Below are positions 1-4,704 of a stretch of DNA of 5,618 nucleotides, piece by piece. The notes under the pieces are model-generated. The model saw only the letters and a list, made by a program, of their open reading frames with translations, did not search any database and had not been told where the DNA came from. This DNA comes from Candidatus Omnitrophota bacterium (GTDB taxonomy: Bacteria; Omnitrophota; Gorgyraeia; Gygaellales; Profunditerraquicolaceae). A program made the position numbers and the translations under genes. Positions within the stretch are counted from its first letter, which is position 1, and each line of letters opens with the position of its first letter. The stretch spans positions 1 to 5,618 of the forward strand of contig JAFGET010000127.1 in NCBI GenBank assembly GCA_016931435.1. The letters run 5' to 3'.

Positions 1-489
1 ACCGTAATAGACATATACCATCGGCTCGTTTATCGTCACCCAGTAACGCACCGACGCGCCTAAGGCAGAAGCGATTTTTTCTACATAGCGCAAGAAAAAC
101 CTGACATTACCTTTCTTTTTCCATCCCCCCATCCGGGCAAACCACAGGGGATTGGTAAAATGGTGCAATGTCACTATCGGTTCAAGGCTGTTTTCTTTCA
201 AAGAAGCGATAACCCGGCGGTAATGCCCTATCTCTTCCTCGTTGAATTCGCCCTCGCGCGGCTCAATACGGCTCCATTCCACGGAGAAACGGTGGGCATT
301 ATGGTTTAAGGACCTGGCTAAGGCAAAATCCTCGCGGTATAATTCGTAGTGCCGGCAGGCGTCCCCGCAAGTCTCCTTTAGGCCTGAGGCCCTCTCCCAT
401 TGCCACCAGTCGCTGTTTAAATTATTGCCTTCGACCTGATAAGCGGAAGTCGCCGCCCCAAAGAAGAAACCATCAGGAAACTTGATCAT
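1..489 (-). CDS. GH1 family beta-glycosidase (beta-glucosidase-like), N-terminal part
   Basis: This is the first 163 codons of a glycoside hydrolase family 1 enzyme; the gene continues past position 1. GH1 enzymes hydrolyse beta-linked glucosides or galactosides with retention of configuration, inside a TIM barrel. Visible marks are the N-terminal FPDGFFFGAATSAYQVEG stretch (residues 4-21, with sugar-binding Q18), the RFSVEWSRIEP strand (67-77), the HHFTNPLWF motif (109-117), and WVTINEP (150-156) with the acid/base Glu at E155. The nucleophile motif (E/D-NG) lies outside the window. The family is usually about 420-480 residues, so roughly a third is seen. The ATG fits the family start exactly, but no Shine-Dalgarno sequence precedes it. 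No signal peptide is visible, so a cytoplasmic enzyme acting on imported oligosaccharides is likely. The gene sits downstream of a c-di-GMP riboswitch and terminator. Family assignment is firm; the exact substrate is not. Confidence 0.95.
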   Translation of the reverse strand, partial: MIKFPDGFFFGAATSAYQVEGNNLNSDWWQWERASGLKETCGDACRHYELYREDFALARSLNHNAHRFSVEWSRIEPREGEFNEEEIGHYRRVIASLKENSLEPIVTLHHFTNPLWFARMGGWKKKGNVRFFLRYVEKIASALGASVRYWVTINEPMVYVYYG

Positions 490-497
490 AGTCTTAT

Positions 498-525
498 ATT
501 ATAGCATCAACAAAAAAAATCCCAA
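498..525 (-). promoter_or_regulatory. Possible extended -10 promoter giving near-leaderless GH1 mRNA
   Basis: On the minus strand an extended -10 box, TGCTATAAT, occupies 498-506, with a weak -35 candidate TTGGGA (520-525) 16 bp upstream inside the terminator stem. A start point about 7 bases past the -10 would fall around 491, only one or two bases before the ATG, which would suit the missing Shine-Dalgarno sequence. The region is AT-rich, so a chance match is quite possible. Confidence 0.35.
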
Positions 526-542
526 CAAAAATGTTGGGATTT
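512..542 (-). terminator. Rho-independent terminator after the riboswitch
   Basis: An 11-bp perfect stem (517-527 with 532-542), a four-base loop (U4 in RNA) and a run of eight U residues (512-519, of which three lie in the stem) form a strong intrinsic terminator in the minus direction. It lies about 12 bases after the outer helix of the c-di-GMP aptamer and 22 bases before the GH1 start codon. It is the natural candidate for the expression platform, and it could also end transcripts of the upstream operon. Read on the plus strand, the stem is followed only by TTTATATT, so function in that direction is doubtful. Confidence 0.85.
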
Positions 543-553
543 ATATTAACCGG

Positions 554-683
554 GCCGATAAAGGCAGGTACGGAATACCTGGACCTTACGGCAACCCAGC
601 CACCATGTCTGCCGGAAAGGAATCCGCAGAGTTAGGTCTGTGGCTTTGCGCCCCCACCTTTCGATGGGTTTACCTTTATCGGC
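554..683 (-). ncRNA. Cyclic di-GMP-I (GEMM) riboswitch aptamer
   Basis: The minus strand carries a clear GEMM-I aptamer. A hairpin with a GAAA tetraloop (653-668; stem CCCAUC/GGUGGG) is followed by the invariant CGCAAAGCC (642-650). A second hairpin has CCUAA (632-636) facing ACAUGG (603-608), close to the 11-nucleotide receptor for GAAA loops, and the element ends with GGGUUGCCG (589-597). In Vibrio cholerae Vc2 numbering, G20 maps to 674, A47 to 647 and C92 to 591, and all three are conserved. G at position 20 favours c-di-GMP over the cGAMP-selective variants, which carry A there. An 11-bp perfect outer helix (673-683 with 554-564) encloses the core. Unusually, an extra 17-base hairpin (565-581) sits between the core and the outer helix. 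The element has its own promoter upstream, with a terminator and the GH1 gene downstream. The class is near certain; whether the switch turns expression on or off cannot be read from the sequence. Confidence 0.93.
565..581 (-). repeat. Extra hairpin inserted in riboswitch P1 junction
   Basis: A perfect 6-bp hairpin (CAGGTA / TACCTG, loop TTCCG in the minus sense) directly abuts the 3' strand of the outer riboswitch helix. It can be extended by pairing UAAGG (584-588) with CCUUUA (559-564), across a small internal loop. That would take the same bases away from the outer 11-bp helix. It may therefore be part of the switching mechanism; this is inferred from base pairing alone. Confidence 0.6.
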
Positions 684-691
684 TACTTAAA

Positions 692-720
692 AGTATACAA
701 TAAAATCGGCCGCCTTTCAA
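692..720 (-). promoter_or_regulatory. Sigma70-type promoter of the riboswitch leader
   Basis: On the minus strand TTGAAA (715-720) and TATACT (692-697) are separated by exactly 17 bp, close to the consensus TTGACA-17-TATAAT. The predicted start near 685 falls just before the first base of the riboswitch outer helix (683), so the transcript would begin with the aptamer. It lies in the gap behind the lipoprotein stop codon, which supports a transcription unit separate from the upstream operon. Confidence 0.8.
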
Positions 721-751
721 GAAAACCGGGAAATTTATCCGCGCCACACCA

Positions 752-1186
752 TTAATTATCCGCGGCGGGTAAATAGCCGCTTAGAACAGCCCAGGTCTTA
801 GGCCCGACTTTTCCGTCGGCCTTAAGGCCCTTCGCCTTCTGGAAAGCCTCTATCGCTTTTTTGCTTACAGGGCCGATCTTGCCGTCGATCCTTCCGCTGT
901 AATAACCGGCATTTTTTAAGGCGGACTGTATCTCCTTCGGGACAGGCTTATACGGCCCGGAAGGAGGAAGGGAATCTAATTTTGGCGCAACTTCAGATAA
1001 GGGCTGGACGAGCTGCATATCAGGCATAACCTCAGCCATATCTTGCCGGCCCTGCCCGTCATCTGCCCCTAATGTTTCTATCGGCATCGGTTCGGGCAGG
1101 CCATCCGAAACGACTTCATTTTTCTGGCATCCGAATATATAAATACAGAAAGCGATTAAAATAAAAGATAACACCTTATTCTTCAC
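752..1186 (-). CDS. Lipoprotein with C-terminal peptidoglycan-binding domain (PG_binding_1)
   Basis: This is a 144-residue secreted lipoprotein. Residues 1-20 form a short signal peptide (KNK, then a hydrophobic stretch) ending in the lipobox-like IFGC, with C20 as the acylation site; Phe at -2 is a little unusual. Residues 21-80 are a Pro-rich, acidic linker with no recognised fold. Residues 83-138 match PG_binding_1 (IQSALKNAGYYSGRIDGKIG, then AIEAFQKAKGL and DGKVGPKTW), a three-helix domain that binds the cell wall. No enzymatic domain is present, so it probably tethers membrane and peptidoglycan or serves as an accessory wall-binding factor. The start is GTG, overlapping the EIIA stop as GTGA, and is supported by a strong AAGGAG at six bases. 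It is the last gene of the string, with no clear terminator directly behind it. Domain and lipoprotein calls are solid; the role is open. Confidence 0.88.
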   Translation of the reverse strand: MKNKVLSFILIAFCIYIFGCQKNEVVSDGLPEPMPIETLGADDGQGRQDMAEVMPDMQLVQPLSEVAPKLDSLPPSGPYKPVPKEIQSALKNAGYYSGRIDGKIGPVSKKAIEAFQKAKGLKADGKVGPKTWAVLSGYLPAADN

Positions 1187-1671
1187 TTTTCGCTCCTTTC
1201 AAACCTAGAGACTATTTTTAAGATCTCTTTCTTTTCGCGGGCTTTTTTGAGGGTCTCGATATTGAACTTATCGCGTATCAGCCGGGAAATCTCCGCTAAA
1301 ATCTTCAAATGTTCCCCCACTTTCTCGTCCGGAGAAGCTAATATAAAGAAAAGATAGGTCTTCTCTCCGTCTAGGGCATCAAAATCGATACCCTCGCTTT
1401 TGCGCCCGAAGGCGATGATAAAACTCTTTACTGCTTTGGATTTAGCATGGGGGATGGCAACGCCGTTTCCGATACCGGTGGAGCCGATTTTTTCGCGCTC
1501 GAATACCGCATTTAAAAAAGCCTTTTTATTCTTAAGCTTCCTGGATCTGGCGATAAGCTCGACTAATTCCGCGATAACCTCCTTTTTATCGTTTCCCTGA
1601 AGGCTCAAGTCAATCGCCTGCACTTTGAGCAGGCTGCTTACCTTTATGTCTTTTGCTTTCTTTCCGCTCAT
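1183..1671 (-). CDS. PTS EIIA type-2 domain protein (PtsN/EIIA-Ntr-like)
   Basis: A stand-alone 162-residue EIIA domain of the fructose/mannitol/nitrogen PTS type. These domains take a phosphate from HPr or NPr on a histidine, and either pass it to a sugar permease or act as regulators (the PtsN branch, which controls potassium transport and stress signalling in Proteobacteria). The phosphorylation motif GVAIPHAKS is at residues 70-78 with H75. The second conserved histidine, H121, sits in EHLKILAEISRLI. EREKIGSTGIGNG (58-70) and the FFILASPDEKVGEHL segment are also typical. No EIIB, EIIC or HPr gene is nearby, which points to regulation more than sugar uptake. It overlaps the MFS gene by ATGA, with AAGGAAG (1677-1683) upstream, and is followed by the lipoprotein gene in GTGA overlap. 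The family call is firm; the target is unknown. Confidence 0.93.
   Translation of the reverse strand: MSGKKAKDIKVSSLLKVQAIDLSLQGNDKKEVIAELVELIARSRKLKNKKAFLNAVFEREKIGSTGIGNGVAIPHAKSKAVKSFIIAFGRKSEGIDFDALDGEKTYLFFILASPDEKVGEHLKILAEISRLIRDKFNIETLKKAREKKEILKIVSRFERSEK
1193..1198 (-). promoter_or_regulatory. Shine-Dalgarno deciding the GTG start of the lipoprotein
   Basis: AAGGAG on the minus strand lies six bases before the GTG at 1184-1186. This fixes GTG as the start and agrees with translational coupling to the EIIA gene, whose TGA overlaps it. Confidence 0.85.
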
Positions 1672-2867
1672 TGGATCTTCCTTATATGCGCAAACGCCGT
1701 ATTAATACCGGCAAAAAATAATGAACAAACAACACCTCCGAACAAAACGGCAAAAGGGGCTCCCCAGAAATGAGAAAAAACTCCTGCCAATAGATTCCCG
1801 AAAGGCCAGAGCCCGGCGAAGGTAAGCATGAATATACTCATCAGCCTGCCTCTGAATTTATCCGGCGACAAGACCTGCAAGATCGTGTTGATAAGAGCGG
1901 TGATAGTAATAGAAGCCCATCCGACAACGGCTAAAATTATCAAAGAAAATATATAGGTCCTTGATAAAGAAAACAATATCAAAGAAAGCGACAAAACAAG
2001 GCTCGCTACAAAAAGAAGCCTGCCTTTATGCTTAAAATCGCCTAATGCCGCCAGCATCAAAGCGCCTGATAAGGCCCCTGCCCCGGCAGAAGACATCAGG
2101 ATACCCAAGCCCTTTGAGCCCACGCGTAAGATATCCTGGGCGAAAACCGGCATCAGTATCACGTATGAGATGCCGAATAAGCTAGTCACGCCTACCATGG
2201 CAATCAAAATAACCAAAGTGCGGTTATCTTTGATAAAACTAAAGGTCTCGCCCAGGTCTTTCCTGAAGGTGTTCTTTACCGCAGGCCTGTTTATATCCGG
2301 GATCTTTATCCATAAAAGAGCAATGATCACCGACAGAAAACTGAAACCATTGATATAAAAACACCCGCTCATGCCGATAGAAGCGATAAAGATGCCGGCT
2401 AATGCCGGGCCGATGATACGCGCGGAATTAAAAGCCGCAGAGTTCAAGGCAATGGCGTTAAGCAAGTGCTCTTTACCGACCAACTCGACTACGACTGCCT
2501 GGCGCGCGGGGGCGTCAAAAGACATTACGATACCGTTTAAAAGAGCGATAAATATGATATGGCTTACCCGCACCAGCTTAAATTGCGTCAATGCCGCCAG
2601 GACAAATGCCAAAAACATGAAAGCATGCTGGGTAAAAAGCATGATCTTCCTTTTATTAACCCTGTCCGCCACTATCCCCCCCGCCAAAGATAAGAGGAAT
2701 ATGGGAAACGTGCTGATAAAACCGACAAGCCCCAACAAGAATGACGAATGCGATAAATCAAAGACCAGCCAGCTCTGGGCGACCATCTGTATCCAGGTGC
2801 CCACCAGAGAAAGAAGCATCCCTATCCAGTAAATACGGAAATTCCTGACCTTAAGAGAAGAAAACAT
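1668..2867 (-). CDS. MFS transporter, EntS-like (MFS_3) exporter family
   Basis: A 399-residue major facilitator, full length for the family, in the inner membrane. It starts with the MFS_3-type RNFRIYWIGMLLSLVGTWIQ (8-27). The loop 2-3 signature GGIVADRVNKRK is at 63-74, and the characteristic FDAPARQAVVVELV follows at 117-130. A central cytoplasmic loop lies around 189-215, and RGRLMSIF (339-346) is the matching C-half motif. About twelve membrane segments can be traced. Relatives such as EntS export siderophores, and others drug-like compounds, using the proton gradient; the substrate here cannot be told. Its ATG lies one base after the ferredoxin-like gene's TGA, with no clear Shine-Dalgarno, so translational coupling is likely. 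Its stop overlaps the EIIA start. No biosynthetic genes accompany it, so its link to the Mrp genes may be only co-transcription. Confidence 0.93.
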   Translation of the reverse strand: MFSSLKVRNFRIYWIGMLLSLVGTWIQMVAQSWLVFDLSHSSFLLGLVGFISTFPIFLLSLAGGIVADRVNKRKIMLFTQHAFMFLAFVLAALTQFKLVRVSHIIFIALLNGIVMSFDAPARQAVVVELVGKEHLLNAIALNSAAFNSARIIGPALAGIFIASIGMSGCFYINGFSFLSVIIALLWIKIPDINRPAVKNTFRKDLGETFSFIKDNRTLVILIAMVGVTSLFGISYVILMPVFAQDILRVGSKGLGILMSSAGAGALSGALMLAALGDFKHKGRLLFVASLVLSLSLILFSLSRTYIFSLIILAVVGWASITITALINTILQVLSPDKFRGRLMSIFMLTFAGLWPFGNLLAGVFSHFWGAPFAVLFGGVVCSLFFAGINTAFAHIRKIQ

Positions 2868-2868
2868 A

Positions 2869-3468
2869 TCAAGATTTTAAAACCGCTTCTCTTCTGCATC
2901 GAGGACAAAGGACCCTGATGCGGTCAGGCCGCGAAAATTCCGCCTCACTTCCAGGAGGCCCTTCCTTATATTGCGCCAGGCCTAAATCCCCTAAATAAAA
3001 CAACATCAACGAGGCATTTGCAAAAGTAAGCGGGCCTAATTTTTTACTTACCCACAATATATGCTCAAATGTAGCGACCGCCTCGCCGCAACAGGAACAA
3101 AGCAAGAGCTTCTTTTCTATCTTTTGGCTTAACTCTTGCCTTGAGCCGACGACCGCAAGGTCAAATTCCTGAGAGAGGACGATGCCTTTGCCGGTCAGGC
3201 AGTTCGCCTGGCACTGGCCGCAAAAAATACACAAGCCCCAATTCACGGTCAGCGTCCTTACGTCTCCCTCATCTTTCATTTCGATGGCCCGGGCAGGGCA
3301 TACCTGAGCACACGCCCCGCAGCCGACGCAATCTTCTTCGTGAAATTCAGGCTTGCCCCGGAAACTATCAAAAGGCTTATGCGCAACATACGGAAACCTT
3401 TGCGTATAAGGCCCTTTGATCAAGGCCCTGATCGCTTCTTTTAGTTCTCGTAGTTTAGGATATCGCAT
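2869..3468 (-). CDS. NuoI/MbhN-like 2x[4Fe-4S] protein with C-terminal Cys4 knuckle
   Basis: A 199-residue soluble electron-transfer subunit resembling the NuoI/HyfH/MbhN-type proteins of group 4 hydrogenases and complex I relatives. Two CxxCxxCxxxC motifs (C47, C50, C53, C57 and C80, C83, C86, C90) each end in a distal Cys and bind two [4Fe-4S] clusters. The N-terminal RELKEAIRALIKGPYTQRFP stretch (7-26) resembles the amphipathic segment that docks such subunits to the membrane arm. Beyond residue 120 there is an added domain with C124xxC127 and C188xxC191, a zinc-ribbon or rubredoxin-like metal knuckle. C126 is an additional Cys. The gene follows mrpG after a repeat-filled gap and precedes the MFS gene by one base, with only a weak Shine-Dalgarno. 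The likely job is to pass electrons from ferredoxin or a similar donor to a membrane complex whose catalytic subunits are outside the window. Cluster binding is firm; the complex assignment is inferred. Confidence 0.87.
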   Translation of the reverse strand: MRYPKLRELKEAIRALIKGPYTQRFPYVAHKPFDSFRGKPEFHEEDCVGCGACAQVCPARAIEMKDEGDVRTLTVNWGLCIFCGQCQANCLTGKGIVLSQEFDLAVVGSRQELSQKIEKKLLLCSCCGEAVATFEHILWVSKKLGPLTFANASLMLFYLGDLGLAQYKEGPPGSEAEFSRPDRIRVLCPRCRREAVLKS

Positions 3469-3481
3469 ATTATTAGTCCAA

Positions 3482-3560
3482 AGTTCATGGTTCAGGGTTT
3501 ATGGTTCAAAGCTTATAGTTTAAGATTTTACTATGAACTATGAACCATGAACTATGAACC
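3482..3560. repeat. Inverted heptad-repeat tract between mrpG and the ferredoxin gene
   Basis: The plus strand shows six degenerate tandem copies of RGTTCAT (3482-3523), a nine-base spacer (3524-3532), then four near-identical copies of the reverse complement, alternating ATGAACT and ATGAACC (3533-3560). The two arms can fold on each other into a long, imperfect hairpin. The best perfect inverted pair is 12 bp (3483-3494 with 3541-3552). The mrpG stop codon and its last two sense codons are inside the tract. The tract fills the only real gap in the upstream gene string. I do not recognise a named repeat family. Confidence 0.85.
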
Positions 3561-3878
3561 AGTTTCACTATACTTATCACACACCGACTTTTCCCAAAGC
3601 TTAACCCCCGACTTATGCGCGCCTCTGGCTAAAGCGTGCGCGGTAACGGGAGCGGTAAGCAAAAGGAATATGATACAAAGCAAAGCCTTGACTCCGGCTG
3701 CGGTAAATCCGTATTTTATAAAGACGCCAAAAAGTATGCTGCAGGTGCCTAGGGTAACGCATTTTGTGGATGCCTGCAGCCTGTTGTAGATATCCGGCAT
3801 CCTGACCAACCCCACGCAGCCGAATAGATCGAACATCGCGCCGATGACTATAAATAATAAAGAGATTATCTCATTCAT
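3552..3878 (-). CDS. mrpG: Mrp antiporter subunit G (MnhG/MrpG)
   Basis: A small three-helix membrane subunit of the multisubunit Na+/H+ (Mrp) antiporter and of antiporter-containing hydrogenase complexes. The family motif GLVRMPDIYNRLQASTK is at residues 23-39, followed by the conserved TLG (42-44) and by LLTAPVTAHALARGAH (73-88). I choose the ATG at 3878 (108 residues): GGAAG ends seven bases before it, while the TTG one codon upstream has only four. The start overlaps the MrpF stop by eight bases. The C-terminal tail (about 90-108) is hydrophilic, and its last codons (GGT TCA TAG) are supplied by the heptad repeat, so the repeat may have reset the protein's end. Family assignment is firm. 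Confidence 0.94.
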   Translation of the reverse strand: MNEIISLLFIVIGAMFDLFGCVGLVRMPDIYNRLQASTKCVTLGTCSILFGVFIKYGFTAAGVKALLCIIFLLLTAPVTAHALARGAHKSGVKLWEKSVCDKYSETGS

Positions 3879-4209
3879 CAAGGTGCTTCCCTTCCAAAAA
3901 TTTAGCCAATGCCAAAGTCCCGATAAAGCTCTGCAGCGCCCAGGCGATAGCGATATCCATATACCAGTCTTTTCCGGTATAAACTGCTAAGACCGCGCAA
4001 AAACCGATGACCAATATTCCCAGGATATCCGTGGCCACAGACCTGTCGGCGGGAGTAGGCCCCCTGAATATCCGAAATAACGCCAGGCTAAAACAGATCA
4101 AAAGAAAAAGCATTATTTTTGCCGCAGCCGCCACTTTCAAAAAGGAAAAGATAAATACGATCAAAAATGACAGCGAAAGAAACCCTAATAACCAGCGTAT
4201 AAATCTCAC
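3871..4209 (-). CDS. mrpF: Mrp antiporter subunit F (MnhF/MrpF), N-terminally long form
   Basis: A 112-residue hydrophobic subunit of the Mrp module. The family motif RIFRGPTPADRSVATD is at 46-61, including the conserved ADR and D61, followed by two further helices and LAKFLEGK near the end. Typical MrpF proteins have about 90 residues and three helices, with the GPT motif near residue 25. Here the motif lies some 23 residues later, and residues 6-24 form an extra hydrophobic segment. The start is GTG, overlapping the MrpE stop (GTGA) and preceded by GAGGTG five bases upstream. No later start has comparable support, so the long form appears real. Family assignment is firm; the topology of the added helix is a prediction. 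Confidence 0.93.
   Translation of the reverse strand: MRFIRWLLGFLSLSFLIVFIFSFLKVAAAAKIMLFLLICFSLALFRIFRGPTPADRSVATDILGILVIGFCAVLAVYTGKDWYMDIAIAWALQSFIGTLALAKFLEGKHLDE
3886..3890 (-). promoter_or_regulatory. Shine-Dalgarno selecting the ATG start of mrpG
   Basis: GGAAG on the minus strand, seven bases before the ATG at 3876-3878 and only four before the in-frame TTG at 3879-3881, favours the ATG. A second GGAAG lies just upstream (3891-3895). Confidence 0.6.
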
Positions 4210-4703
4210 TCAAACACCTCTTTTAGTATCCGTTCAAATTTCGCGACGATGATCCGTGACGCCTCTTCGACGTCCTGGGTGCGCACGTTGATCCAGTGTA
4301 TATAAAGCTCGCCCTCACCCCTGTCGATATCCACGGAAAGCGTGCCCGGGGTAAGCGTGATAAAATTAGCTAAAAAGGTAAGGGCGGTCTCGGTCTTCAA
4401 AATCGTCTTTACCTTGACTATCCCCGGGTTAATCGGCAGGTCCGGGCTTAAAACCCGGAAAGCCACGTCTATGTTCGCTTTGAAACATTCCCAGGTAAAA
4501 ACGAATATATAAACAAAGAACCAGAGGTAACGCTTGGGCTCAAACCACTTGAAAGCCGAATCGGTAAACATCTCCCCCATGGCCAATGCCGCCAATAAAG
4601 CGACTATAAGGCCGACGGCTAAATGCTGCCAGTCAAGCCGAAAAGACAAAAGCATCCACATCAAGAAACAAATAATAAAAGTAACGGTCCTTGAACGCAT
4701 CAT
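4206..4703 (-). CDS. mrpE: Mrp antiporter subunit E (MnhE/MrpE, MbhA-like)
   Basis: A 165-residue membrane subunit, normal length for MrpE. It has hydrophobic helices at about 7-22, 27-44 and 58-72, then a cytoplasmic domain carrying the signature NFITLTPGTLSVDI (113-126) and the following LYIHWI strand. In the Mrp complex, MrpE, F and G form part of the ion-translocating membrane arm; MbhA is the counterpart in Pyrococcus membrane-bound hydrogenase. The gene starts with two consecutive ATG codons; the first is one base after the MrpD-like stop and has a G-rich stretch (GGGGAA) upstream. It overlaps mrpF by GTGA, so D, E, F and G are likely translated in a coupled way. The assignment is firm. 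Confidence 0.95.
   Translation of the reverse strand: MMRSRTVTFIICFLMWMLLSFRLDWQHLAVGLIVALLAALAMGEMFTDSAFKWFEPKRYLWFFVYIFVFTWECFKANIDVAFRVLSPDLPINPGIVKVKTILKTETALTFLANFITLTPGTLSVDIDRGEGELYIHWINVRTQDVEEASRIIVAKFERILKEVFE
4215..4220 (-). promoter_or_regulatory. Shine-Dalgarno deciding the GTG start of mrpF
   Basis: GAGGTG lies five bases ahead of the GTG at 4207-4209. It supports the long MrpF reading with its extra N-terminal hydrophobic segment. Confidence 0.7.
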
Positions 4704-4704
4704 C

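Noticed and set aside
554..683. cGAMP-selective (GEMM-Ib) variant of the riboswitch
   Set aside because: The base equivalent to position 20 is G (at 674), whereas the cGAMP-selective variants carry A.
482..703. 73-codon plus-strand ORF across the gap region
   Set aside because: It runs antisense to the terminator and riboswitch, resembles no protein family, and is explained by the structured RNA on the other strand.
2371..2832. 153-codon plus-strand ORF
   Set aside because: It is an antisense shadow of the MFS gene, whose family motifs are intact on the minus strand; the plus-strand product shows no recognisable domain.
3482..3560. CRISPR array
   Set aside because: The units are seven bases with no spacers and face each other as an inverted repeat, so this is a hairpin-forming tract.
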